NCBI RefSeq assembly: GCF_002911665.1
Contig: NZ_MTBP01000001.1
Span: 2,046,001-2,110,000, forward strand
Reading direction: 5' to 3'
Length of the DNA: 64,000 bases
Origin: Actinomadura rubteroloni
GTDB taxonomy: Bacteria; Actinomycetota; Actinomycetes; Streptosporangiales; Streptosporangiaceae
Part shown: positions 49,941 through 57,787 of the stretch, in pieces
Layout: each line of letters starts with the position of its first letter
Numbering within the stretch: the stretch's first letter is position 1
Made by a program: the position numbers and the translations under genes
The notes under the pieces: model-generated
Databases searched by the model: none
Told to the model about the DNA's origin: nothing
The model's input: only the letters and a program-made list of their open reading frames with translations

Positions 49941-49954
49941 ACTGACGCGTCAGT
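49941..49954. promoter_or_regulatory. Perfect palindrome ACTGACGCGTCAGT, TetR-type operator
   Basis: This 14-bp self-complementary site is 49 bp upstream of the SDR start. It has the same ACTGAC/GTCAGT arms as the operator at 48041-48054, with CG in the centre. A possible -10 box TACAGT lies at 49963-49968, so binding here would block the rightward promoter. The rest of 49709-50003 shows no gene. Confidence 0.7.
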
Positions 49955-50003
49955 CACTTCGCTACAGTGGGACGGATCCGGCCACACGGGACAGGGGAGC
50001 GTC

Positions 50004-50771
50004 ATGCGGACAGGACTCGAAGGGAAGACCGCCCTCGTCACGGGCGCCTCCCGGGGCATCGGGCGGGCGACCGCGCTGGCGCTGGCCGCCGAGGGCGCGA
50101 ACGTCGTCCTGTCGTCGCGCCGCCAGGACGCGCTGGACGCCGTCGCCGCAGAGATCCGCGCCGCCAGCCCCGGCGTGGGCGTCCTCGCGAAAGCCGCGCA
50201 CGTGGGCGACGCCGAGCAGGCCGCCGCGTGCGTGGACGCCGCCGTGGCGGAGTTCGGGAGCCTGGACGTCCTGGTCAACAACGCCGGGACGAGCCCGCAC
50301 TACGGCCCGCTGGTGGAGATCGACGCCGCAGCCGCCGCCAAGACCGTCCAGGTCAACCAGTTCGCGATCGTCCAGTGGACGCAGCTCGCCTGGGACCGCT
50401 CGATGCGCGAGCGCGGCGGCGCGATCGTCAACATCGCGTCGGTCGGCGGCATGGTCACCGAGCACGGCATCGGCTACTACAACGCCACCAAGGCCGCCGT
50501 CATCCACCTGACCCGGCAGTTCGCGATGGAACTCGGCCCGAAGGTCCGCGTCAACGGCATCGCGCCCGGCCTCGTCAAGACGGCGCTGGCCCGCGCGCTG
50601 TGGGAGGAGAACGAGGACGCGCTCGGCAAGGCGCTCCCGCTCGGACGTCTCGGCGAGCCCGAGGACATCGCGAACGCCGTCGTGTTCCTCGCGGGCGACG
50701 CCGCCGCGTGGACCACCGGCCAGACCATCGTCGTGGACGGCGGCTCGCTCGTCCGTCCCGCCATCGCCTGA
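50004..50771 (+). CDS. Short-chain dehydrogenase/reductase (FabG-like)
   Basis: This 255-residue classical SDR has TGASRGIGRA (cofactor), NNAG, the catalytic Ser in VNIASVGGM, Tyr-Lys in GYYNATKAAV and the C-terminal GQTIVVDGGSL. Ser-Arg at the end of the glycine motif suggests NADPH. ATG 50004 follows AGGGGAG. The downstream F420-type enzyme starts 17 bases after the stop, and a TetR operator lies upstream, so the pair is a regulated redox module, probably for a xenobiotic or secondary metabolite. Confidence 0.9.
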   Translation: MRTGLEGKTALVTGASRGIGRATALALAAEGANVVLSSRRQDALDAVAAEIRAASPGVGVLAKAAHVGDAEQAAACVDAAVAEFGSLDVLVNNAGTSPHYGPLVEIDAAAAAKTVQVNQFAIVQWTQLAWDRSMRERGGAIVNIASVGGMVTEHGIGYYNATKAAVIHLTRQFAMELGPKVRVNGIAPGLVKTALARALWEENEDALGKALPLGRLGEPEDIANAVVFLAGDAAAWTTGQTIVVDGGSLVRPAIA

Positions 50772-50788
50772 AGAAGGAGACCCTGACC

Positions 50789-51745
50789 ATGTCGCGCTGG
50801 GGACTGACGATTCCGCTGACCGGGCTCCCGCTCGCCGAGCACCGGGCGCTCGTGGACGAACTGCCCGCCCTCGGCTACACCGACGCGTGGACGGCCGAGA
50901 CCAACGGCGCCGACGCGTTCACCCCGCTCGCCCTGGCCTCGCAGTGGGCGCCGACGCTGCGGCTCGCGACCGCGATCGTGCCCGTCTACACGCGCGGCCC
51001 GGCGCTGCTCGCGCAGCAGGCCGCGACGCTCGCCGACCTCGCGCCGGGACGGTTCGTGCTCGGCATCGGGACGTCCTCGCCCGCGATCGTCCAGAACTGG
51101 AACAACGTTCCGTTTGAGGAGCCGTACAAGCGCACCCGCGACACCCTGCGGTTCCTGCGCCGCGCGCTGGCCGGGGAGAAGGTCACCGAGGAGTACGAGA
51201 CGTTCGCGGTGAAGGGCTTCCGGCTGGAGACCGCGCCCGCGTCCCCGCCGCCGATCGCGCTCGCCGCGCTGCGCCCCGGAATGCTGCGGCTCGCCGCCCG
51301 CGAGGCCGACGCCGCGATCACCAACTGGCTCGCGCCCAAGGACGTCGCGACCGTCCGCGCCGCGCTCGGCGACGAGCCCGAACTGGTCGCGCGGCTGTTC
51401 GTCTGCCCGACCGAGGACGCCGAAGAGGCCCGCGCGATCGGCCGCTGGATGATCGCCGCGTACATGACCGTCCCGGTCTACCGCGCGTTCCACGAGTGGC
51501 TGGGCCGGGGCGAGGCGCTGGCGCCGATGAACGCGGCGTGGGCGGCGGGCGACCGGCAGGGCGCGCTCGCGGCGATCCCGGACGCGGTGGTGGACGACCT
51601 CGTCGTCCACGGCTCCCCGGCCGACTGCCGCGCCCGCGTCCGCGAGTACACCGACAACGGCCTGACGACGCCGGTCCTCGCGATCGTCCCCGGCGGCGGG
51701 CTCGGTCCCGCCGAGGCGGTGCGGGCCCTGGCGCCGGGTGTTTAG
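50789..51745 (+). CDS. LLM-class F420-dependent oxidoreductase
   Basis: This 318-residue TIM-barrel oxidoreductase of the luciferase-like superfamily has the N-terminal WGLTIPLTGLPLAEHRALVDELPALGYTDAWTAE and the cofactor region ATAIVPVYTRGPALLAQQAATLADLAPGRFVLGIGTSS, which is typical of F420-using actinobacterial members. FMN use cannot be excluded. AAGGAGA precedes the ATG. It is co-transcribed with the SDR upstream; hydride transfer on an alcohol, aldehyde or imine is plausible but the substrate is unknown. Confidence 0.87.
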   Translation: MSRWGLTIPLTGLPLAEHRALVDELPALGYTDAWTAETNGADAFTPLALASQWAPTLRLATAIVPVYTRGPALLAQQAATLADLAPGRFVLGIGTSSPAIVQNWNNVPFEEPYKRTRDTLRFLRRALAGEKVTEEYETFAVKGFRLETAPASPPPIALAALRPGMLRLAAREADAAITNWLAPKDVATVRAALGDEPELVARLFVCPTEDAEEARAIGRWMIAAYMTVPVYRAFHEWLGRGEALAPMNAAWAAGDRQGALAAIPDAVVDDLVVHGSPADCRARVREYTDNGLTTPVLAIVPGGGLGPAEAVRALAPGV

Positions 51746-51806
51746 TGCCGGGAGGCCCGGGGAGGGTGGGTCAGGTCCGATGAGCCTTTCAAGGGAGCCC
51801 GCCCAC

Positions 51807-52100
51807 ATGCTGACGCTCACCACCGGAGCCGTCCAGGTGATCCGGACCGTGACCGCCGACCCGCAACTGCCGCCGGACACCGGCATCCGCATCGAGTCCG
51901 GCCTCAACGGCTCCGACGCCCTGCGCCTGTCGGTGGCGCCCGCGCCCGAGGCGGGCGACGAGGTCGTCGAGGCCGAGGGCGCGAAGGTGTACCTGGACCC
52001 CGAGGTGGCGGTCCTGCTCAACGACAAGACGCTCGACGCGCAGGTGGACCCGCAGGGCGACGTGGCGTTCACCATCGCCGACGGCACCGAGCCGGTCTGA
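51807..52100 (+). CDS. HesB/IscA-fold protein lacking all cysteines
   Basis: This 97-residue protein has the beta-rich layout of the HesB/IscA/ErpA family: MLTLTTGAVQVIRTV, GIRIESGLNG, LRLSVAPAPEAGDEVVEAEGAKVYLDPEVAVLLNDKTLDAQV. Active A-type carriers use three Cys to hold iron or an iron-sulfur cluster, and there is none here. Such proteins are sometimes labelled adhesin or HesB-like in actinomycete genomes. ATG 51807 follows GGGAG. A role other than cluster transfer must be assumed, and none is evident. Confidence 0.7.
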   Translation: MLTLTTGAVQVIRTVTADPQLPPDTGIRIESGLNGSDALRLSVAPAPEAGDEVVEAEGAKVYLDPEVAVLLNDKTLDAQVDPQGDVAFTIADGTEPV

Positions 52101-52164
52101 GCCGCCGTCCGCCGGGGCCGGGACGCGCCGTCGTCCCGGCCCCGGCGTCTGGCAGGCTTGCGGT

Positions 52165-52287
52165 GTGACCTCCGACGACCGCGCCCGCCCGCGCCGGCTG
52201 GGCTGCGCGGTCGTCGCGGCGTTCTGCGCGCTCACGCTGCTCGCGCTCGCCGTGGCGGTCCTGCTCGTCGTGCTCGCCGCGCGGTGA
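52165..52287 (+). CDS. Single-helix membrane microprotein (40 residues)
   Basis: This GTG-started frame encodes a basic head (MTSDDRARPRR) and one long hydrophobic helix (AVVAAFCALTLLALAVAVLL) ending VVLAAR. It fits a type of small actinomycete membrane protein, fills the gap between the HesB-like and MBL genes and has normal codon bias. There is no clear ribosome-binding site, and function is unknown. Confidence 0.5.
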   Translation: MTSDDRARPRRLGCAVVAAFCALTLLALAVAVLLVVLAAR

Positions 52288-52315
52288 TCGCCGGCCGCGT
52301 GAAAGGATGACGATC

Positions 52316-52960
52316 ATGCGGCTCACCAAGTTCGGCCACGCCTGCGTGCGGCTGGAGAAGGACGGACGGGCGATCGTCATCGACCCGGGCGCCTTCAGCG
52401 ACGAACCGGGCATCCTCGACGGAGCGGACGCGATCCTGCTCACGCACGAGCACTTCGACCACTTCGTCCCCGAACGCGTCCGGCAGGCCCTCGCCGACGA
52501 CCCGCGCCTGGAGGTGTGGGCGTCCCGCGACGTGGCCGCGCAGATCGCCGACGTGGGCGAACGCGTCCACGAGGTCGGGCACGGCGACGCGGTGACGGTC
52601 GCGGGCTTCGACGTCCACGTGTACGGCCGCGACCACGAGATCCTGCACCCGGACGTCCCGCCGATCCCGAACACGGGGTTCCTGGTGGACGGCGAGGTGT
52701 TCCATCCCGGCGACGCGCTGACCATTCCGGACGAGCCCGTCCCGACGCTGTGCCTCCCGGCCAACGCGCCGTGGATGAAGGTCCCGGAGATGTACGAGTA
52801 CGTCCGGGCGATCCGTCCCGCACGCGCGTACGCCATCCACGACGGCCTGCTGAACGAGAACGGCCTCCCCGTGGTCACGATGCACGTCGGGAAGGCGGGC
52901 GAGGACGTCGGCGGCGACTTCCGCCGCCTCGCGCCCGGAGAGTCGGTCGACCTGCCGTGA
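52316..52960 (+). CDS. Metallo-beta-lactamase-fold hydrolase (UlaG-like)
   Basis: This 214-residue MBL protein begins MRLTKFGHACVRLE and has the dinuclear metal motif LTHEHFDHF (HxHxDH), a metal-site Asp in PGDAL and a C-terminal His in YAIHDG. Short UlaG-like enzymes hydrolyse phosphodiesters or lactones, and the substrate is open. ATG 52316 is preferred because AAAGGA lies eight bases upstream; an ATG at 52307 overlaps that sequence. The stop overlaps the next start (GTGA). Confidence 0.87.
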   Translation: MRLTKFGHACVRLEKDGRAIVIDPGAFSDEPGILDGADAILLTHEHFDHFVPERVRQALADDPRLEVWASRDVAAQIADVGERVHEVGHGDAVTVAGFDVHVYGRDHEILHPDVPPIPNTGFLVDGEVFHPGDALTIPDEPVPTLCLPANAPWMKVPEMYEYVRAIRPARAYAIHDGLLNENGLPVVTMHVGKAGEDVGGDFRRLAPGESVDLP

Positions 52961-53619
52961 CGCCGCCGCCCCCCGCGCCGGTGGAAGCGGTCTTCTTCGA
53001 CGTCGGCGAGACGCTGATCAGCGAGAACGAGATCTACGGCCGCTGGGCCGACTGGCTGGGCGTCCCGCGCCACACCTTCCTCACCCGGCTCGGCGCGTTC
53101 CTCGCGACGGGCGGCTCGGCGATGGACGCGTTCCGCCACTTCCGCCCCGGCTTCGACCTGGACCGCGAGGAGGAACTGCGGGCGGAGGCGGGCGTCCCGA
53201 ACGGCTTCGGCGCGTCCGACCTGTACCCCGACGCCCGCGCGTGCCTGGCCGCGCTCCGCGCGCAGGGCCTCTTCGTCGGCATCGCGGGCAACCAGCCGCC
53301 GGCCGCCGTCGAGCAGATCGCCGCGCTGGACCTGCCCGCCGACGTCGTCGGCATCTCCGCCGCGTGGGGCGTCGAGAAGCCGGACCCGGAGTTCTTCGCC
53401 CGCTGCGCGCGGCTGGCCGGCGTCCCGGCGGAGCGCATCCTGTACGTGGGCGACCGGGTGGACAACGACGTGCTGCCCGCCCTGGCCTACGGGATGCAGG
53501 CGGCGTTCCTGCGCCGGGGGCCGTGGGGGCACATCCAGTCCGGCGATCCGGCGCTCGCGGAGGCGACGTACGTCCTGGACGATCTGACCACCCTCTCATC
53601 TCTGCTCACCCGCGCCTGA
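52957..53619 (+). CDS. HAD-superfamily hydrolase
   Basis: This 220-residue protein has HAD motif I FFDVGETL in which the second catalytic Asp is Glu (DxGE instead of DxD), motif II GIAGNQ, a Lys in GVEKPDPEFF and motif IV YVGDRVDND. The DVGET form is widespread in HAD proteins of the YjjG/N-acylneuraminate phosphatase type and usually still active. A helical cap sits between motifs I and II. Its GTG overlaps the MBL stop, suggesting coupled hydrolysis steps. Confidence 0.87.
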   Translation: MTPPPPAPVEAVFFDVGETLISENEIYGRWADWLGVPRHTFLTRLGAFLATGGSAMDAFRHFRPGFDLDREEELRAEAGVPNGFGASDLYPDARACLAALRAQGLFVGIAGNQPPAAVEQIAALDLPADVVGISAAWGVEKPDPEFFARCARLAGVPAERILYVGDRVDNDVLPALAYGMQAAFLRRGPWGHIQSGDPALAEATYVLDDLTTLSSLLTRA

Positions 53620-53790
53620 CCTGCGGGGTTCGCGGTCGCATAGCATGAGCCCGTCCGGCGCGCCAGTGTCGCGCGCCACAGGACGCCGACGGCTCCCTGT
53701 CCCGTAAAGCAAGATCATTCTTCGTCTCTTGGAAGCCGTCGGCGCAGGGTGTTAGATCGGGCTCAGCGACGTGCAGGGGAGGGAGCCGCG

Positions 53791-56700
53791 GTGCCTGAGG
53801 AGGGGCCGGGGGCCGATCGGGGACCGCTGCTGCGGTTCCTGCGGGACCTCGCGCGCGCCCGCCGCGGGCCGGCGCGGGACCTCGCCGCCTACGAGCGCGT
53901 CCACTGGCTCGCCGAGCTTCCCGGGGACGTCTACGTCGAGACCGACGCGGGCCCCGGCGACGTCCTGTTCAGCGTCCCGATGATCCCGCTCAGCCCGCCC
54001 GCCGTCATCGAGGAGTTCGACGGGTGGCTGGCGCTGCGGCACTGGTACCGCACCCTGCGCGACCTCGCCGCCGTGCGCGGCGAGGAGGTCGTGCTCGCGA
54101 CCGGGCTGTTCACGCGCGGCGCCGTCCGCGACCATCTGCTCGCGACGCCCGTCCGGATCGTGGTGGACGAGCGGTCCGAGCGCGTCGACGTCGTCCTGTC
54201 CGGCGGCACGGGCCTGCGCGACCGCGAACTCCTGGACGGCGTGGAAGGCTTCACCCCCGACCGCACCGCGTGGGTCCGCGACGCCGTCGAGAACGGGCGC
54301 GGGTTCGGGCTGAACGCGTCGGTCTCGGACGTCCTGCGCAAGTGGAGCGGCGTGGCGTTCATCGACGAGGACATCGCCTTCCGGGAGGACTGGGCGCCCG
54401 AGCATCCGGCGTCCGTCCCGGCGGCGCGGCTGCGGCTGGCCCCCGCGCTGGTCGTCCGCCCGCCCGGACGCGCCGCCGTCGCCGCCTACTACGACGAGAT
54501 CATCGCCCAGCCGTGGCTGCCCGCCGGGTTCGGCGCGCTGCTCGCCGCCGACGCGCCGTCCCCGCTGCTCAGCGCCGAGGAGACCGACACGCCCCGGCTC
54601 GTCGCCGAACTGCTCGGCCGGGGGAGCCGCGTCCTCGCCGTCACCGCCGACGCCGCGTCCGCCGCCCGCCTGCACGCCGCCCTCGCGCCCGGCATCGCCG
54701 AGCTGTGCGCGCTGCCGACGACGTCCGGCCTGGTCGCCGAGGCGATCCGGGGCCGCGCGGCGGGCGCCGACCCGGCCGCGCAGCGCCGCCGCGTGGACGA
54801 GCTGGCCGCCCGCACCGCCGAGGCCGAACAAGAGGCCGCCGAACTGCGCGAACGCCTCGACCGGGTGGAGGCCGGGGACGAGCCCGCCGCCGTCCCGTCC
54901 TGGATCCCGCCGCGTCCGGGGCTGCCGGAGACGCCGCCGATCGGCGCGCCCGAGGCCGCCGAGCTGGTCCGGCTGCTGGCCGACCGGGGCCCGGACCGCA
55001 CCGGGCACCGCGACGTCGATCCGGGCACGCTGCCGAGCGCCCCCTACGTCCGGACGCTCATCGAGGCGGAGGCCGCCGCCGCCGAGCGCGCGGGCGCCGC
55101 CGACACCGAGGTGTCCGCCGCGCTGCGCCGCTGCGACACGAGCGTCCTCGCCCAGCTCGACGCGCGCGCGATGGTCGTCAACGCGGCGTTGCGCGACCTC
55201 GGCCTGACCGGGCATCCGGCGGGATGGAAGCACACTGACCCGACCGTCCGCGCGTTCACCGACCTGCTGGCCCGGCGCCGGCCGGGCGTGTGGTCGCGGG
55301 TGGAGGAGCTGACCGACCGCGCCGAGGAGGCCGCGGCGGCGCTGGAGACGATCGCCGGACGGCTGATCGAGCTGCCCCCCGGCGACCCGCCGCTGCGCCT
55401 GCTCGCCGCCGACGCCCGTGAGCTGCGCGGGCAGATCGCGGCGGGCGTCGCGCCCCGGCGCGGGGTGCTGCGGGTGCCCGTCCACCGCCCGACGGAACTG
55501 CTGGCGGGCTGCTTCGTGGACGGCGAGTCCGTCGTCACCGTGGACCGCCTGGACGCCCTGCACACCCACGTCATGGTCCTGCTGACCTGCCGCGAGCTGC
55601 AGGCGGCGTGGGAGGACGCGGGCGTGTCGTTCCCCGCCGACGTGCCGCTGCCCGAGCGCGTCGCGCGGTTCCGCCGCGCCCATCTGCGGTTGGAGCGGGT
55701 GCGGTCGGTGAAGCCGGCGGTGGAGGAGTCGGTCGAGCTGATCGCCGCCGCCGGGCTGCCGGTCCAGATCACCCATCCGCTCCAGTGGTACGGCTACTCG
55801 GCGGGGCTGGAGCACGTCCTGCTCGGCCAGGGCATCGAGCGGGCGGCGGGCGACCTCGCCGCGCTGCGCGACTCCATCCCCGTCTCGCGCAGCGACCCGC
55901 CCGAGCTGACCGCCGCGCGGGCCGCGATCGACGCGCGCGACGCCGCCGCGTACGGGCACGCGCTGGCCGGGCTCGCCGAGGCCCGGCACCGGCGCGCCGC
56001 GCAGCTCCGCCGGGACGAGCTGCTGGAGCGCGTGGAGTTCGTCCACTCCGAGCTGGCCGACCTGCTGCGCGACGGCGAGGACTGGACGGACCGCGTCGCG
56101 ACCTGGGACGAGGCGTGGCGGGCCGCCGCACTCCCCGGCCCCGCGCCGGTCGCGCCGTCGCCGGAGACGCTGCGCGCGGACGCCGCCGAGGCCGCCGACC
56201 GGCACCGCGCGCTCGCCGCCGAGCTGACCGCGGCCCGCGCGTGGCAGGCGTGGAGCGACCGTCCCGGCGTCGTCCCGGCGTGGATCGTCCCGCTCTGGCA
56301 GGTCCCGGACGTCCTGCCGCCCGGCCCGGACTCCTTCGACGTCGTCCTGGTCGACGGCGAGCACGGCGCGGGCGCCGAGGCGCTGTTCCTGCTCTGGCTC
56401 GCGCCGCGCGTCGTGCTGCTCGGCGCGGCGGGCCCGCCGCTGCCGCCGCCGGAGCGGTCCCCGGCACCGGACGCGCTGCCGCCCGCGCTGCGCGACCTCG
56501 TCACCCCGACCACGACGCTCTACACGCTGCTGCGCGACCGGTTCGCGAAGGTGCGGTCGCTGGCCGACGAGCCCGGCCCCGAGCCCGAGCGCGCGGACGA
56601 GTCCGAGGCGCACGGCCGGTCGATCGTGACCTACAAGCGTCCCGAGCTGCTGGCGCTGGTCGCGCAACTCGCCGCCGAGGACCGCGCCGCCGACGACGAC

Positions 56701-56811
56701 GCGCTGGTCGAGCGGGCGCGCGGCGAGCTGTCCTGCCCGCCGAGCGAGGACGGCCTGGTCGAGGCGCGCCTGCGCTTCGCCGTCGAGACCTACCGCGCCA
56801 GCGTCGACTGA
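53791..56811 (+). CDS. Degenerate DNA2/UPF1-type superfamily I helicase-like protein (probable pseudo-ATPase)
   Basis: This 1006-residue protein aligns by eye to large actinobacterial SF1 helicases, but the ATPase residues are lost. The block VPAWIVPLWQVPDVLPPGPDSFDVV precedes LVDGEHGAGAEALFLLWLAPRVVLLGAAGPPLPPP (about 855-889), where active relatives read IDEASQ and VGDxKQxxP. A Walker A loop should precede RVLAVTADAASAARLHAAL (about 280-298), but SPLLSAEETDTPRLVAELL is found instead. The second RecA lobe with motifs IV-VI is absent. A coiled coil (about 335-370) is kept. The frame is open and codon bias normal, so this is a maintained protein and not a decaying pseudogene. GTG 53791 follows GGGAGGGAG. 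Confidence 0.65.
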   Translation: MPEEGPGADRGPLLRFLRDLARARRGPARDLAAYERVHWLAELPGDVYVETDAGPGDVLFSVPMIPLSPPAVIEEFDGWLALRHWYRTLRDLAAVRGEEVVLATGLFTRGAVRDHLLATPVRIVVDERSERVDVVLSGGTGLRDRELLDGVEGFTPDRTAWVRDAVENGRGFGLNASVSDVLRKWSGVAFIDEDIAFREDWAPEHPASVPAARLRLAPALVVRPPGRAAVAAYYDEIIAQPWLPAGFGALLAADAPSPLLSAEETDTPRLVAELLGRGSRVLAVTADAASAARLHAALAPGIAELCALPTTSGLVAEAIRGRAAGADPAAQRRRVDELAARTAEAEQEAAELRERLDRVEAGDEPAAVPSWIPPRPGLPETPPIGAPEAAELVRLLADRGPDRTGHRDVDPGTLPSAPYVRTLIEAEAAAAERAGAADTEVSAALRRCDTSVLAQLDARAMVVNAALRDLGLTGHPAGWKHTDPTVRAFTDLLARRRPGVWSRVEELTDRAEEAAAALETIAGRLIELPPGDPPLRLLAADARELRGQIAAGVAPRRGVLRVPVHRPTELLAGCFVDGESVVTVDRLDALHTHVMVLLTCRELQAAWEDAGVSFPADVPLPERVARFRRAHLRLERVRSVKPAVEESVELIAAAGLPVQITHPLQWYGYSAGLEHVLLGQGIERAAGDLAALRDSIPVSRSDPPELTAARAAIDARDAAAYGHALAGLAEARHRRAAQLRRDELLERVEFVHSELADLLRDGEDWTDRVATWDEAWRAAALPGPAPVAPSPETLRADAAEAADRHRALAAELTAARAWQAWSDRPGVVPAWIVPLWQVPDVLPPGPDSFDVVLVDGEHGAGAEALFLLWLAPRVVLLGAAGPPLPPPERSPAPDALPPALRDLVTPTTTLYTLLRDRFAKVRSLADEPGPEPERADESEAHGRSIVTYKRPELLALVAQLAAEDRAADDDALVERARGELSCPPSEDGLVEARLRFAVETYRASVD

Positions 56812-56836
56812 GGCTGCGCTGGCCCCGGCCGGCCGG

Positions 56837-56916
56837 CCCCGACCAACCGGCCCCGACCAACCGGCCCCGACCAACCGACCCCGACCAACCGACCCCGACC
56901 AACCGACCCCGACCGA
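56837..56916. repeat. 14-bp tandem repeat, five full copies plus a partial
   Basis: The unit CCCCGACCAACCGG (last base A in copies 3-5) repeats at 56837, 56851, 56865, 56879 and 56893, with a truncated copy at 56907-56916. It lies between the stop of the helicase-like gene and the start of the MerR gene. Copies 1-2 are identical and copies 3-5 are identical, indicating recent expansion. Confidence 0.95.
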
Positions 56917-56964
56917 CCTCCCGGGCCTCCCGGGCCTCCCGGGCGCTGCCCGTATCCTCCCGGG
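56917..56964. repeat. 9-bp repeat CCTCCCGGG before the MerR start
   Basis: Three tandem copies (56917, 56926, 56935) are followed by a fourth at 56956-56964 that ends one base before the ATG of the MerR gene. The sequence contains the SmaI-type palindrome CCCGGG and takes the place of a normal ribosome-binding site, so it could affect expression of the regulator. Confidence 0.85.
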
Positions 56965-56965
56965 C

Positions 56966-57712
56966 ATGGACGAGACACGGGCCGAGTACCGCGTGGAGGA
57001 GCTGGCCGCCGCGGCGGGCGTGCCGGTCCGGACGCTGCGCTACTACCAGGAGCGGCGGCTGCTGCCCCCGCCGGTGCGCCGGGGCCGTACCGCGTGGTAC
57101 TCGACGGCGCATCTGGACCGCCTGCGGCTGATCGGCGAGCTGGTCGAGCGCGGCCACCGCCTGGACGGCATCGAGGAGCTGTTCGCCGCCGCCGGCCAGG
57201 GCCGGGACGTGACCGAGCTGCTCGGCTACGAGTGGACGTCCGCGCCGTGGGCCGAGCAGACCCCCACCGAGATCTCCCCGGACGAGCTGGCCGGGCTGTT
57301 CGGCGAGCAGGTCACCGACGAGGTGCTGCGCGAGGCGGTCGAACTCGGCTACCTGGTCGTGGACGGCGACCGCCTCCTGCACACGAGCCGCCGCCTGCTC
57401 GACGCGACGGCCGAGCTGGTCCGCGCCGGGATCCCGCTGCGGTCCATCCTCGCGATCTCCTGGGAGCTGGAGGCCGCCTACGACCGGATGGCGTTCGGGT
57501 TCGTTCAGCTCGTCCGGACGCACCTGGTGGACCGCCTCCCCGAGCCGCCGACGCACGCCGAGCTGGAACGGCTCGCGGCCGTCGTGGACCGGCTGCGCCC
57601 GGTGGCGCGGACGGTCGCCGACGAGCACTTCGGCCGCGCGATGGACCGCCGGATCAGCCGGGAGGCGGCGGAGCTGCGGGCCCGCCTCGGCACCCCGCGA
57701 CCCGGGGGCTGA
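56966..57712 (+). CDS. MerR-family transcriptional regulator
   Basis: This 248-residue protein has an N-terminal MerR winged helix (YRVEELAAAAGVPVRTLRYYQERRLLPPPVRRGRTAWYSTAHLDRLRLIGELVERGHRLDGIEELF), with the dimer helix following. The 150-residue C-terminal domain lacks the metal-binding Cys residues of MerR/ZntR and is more like drug- or ligand-sensing members. No Shine-Dalgarno sequence is visible, since repeats run up to the start codon. The palindrome at 57737-57754 just downstream, ahead of the SDR gene, is its likely operator. Confidence 0.9.
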   Translation: MDETRAEYRVEELAAAAGVPVRTLRYYQERRLLPPPVRRGRTAWYSTAHLDRLRLIGELVERGHRLDGIEELFAAAGQGRDVTELLGYEWTSAPWAEQTPTEISPDELAGLFGEQVTDEVLREAVELGYLVVDGDRLLHTSRRLLDATAELVRAGIPLRSILAISWELEAAYDRMAFGFVQLVRTHLVDRLPEPPTHAELERLAAVVDRLRPVARTVADEHFGRAMDRRISREAAELRARLGTPRPGG

Positions 57713-57736
57713 CAGCGCGGAGCCCGTGGTCTACGC

Positions 57737-57754
57737 TCCCAGTTGGAACTGGGA
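57737..57754. promoter_or_regulatory. 18-bp palindrome ahead of the SDR gene, candidate MerR operator
   Basis: TCCCAGTT and AACTGGGA are perfect eight-base arms around GG. The site is 33 bp upstream of the SDR start and 24 bp after the MerR stop. Long palindromes of this size between promoter boxes are typical of MerR operators; the -35 and -10 boxes themselves are not obvious. Confidence 0.6.
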
Positions 57755-57787
57755 TCGAGACGTGGACGCAGGGCAGGTGCAGGCAAG

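Noticed and set aside
53752-56967. A 1071-codon open frame on the minus strand
   Set aside because: Antisense shadow of the helicase-like gene. The sequence is low complexity, and the apparent repeat near its start comes from the 14-bp tandem repeats.
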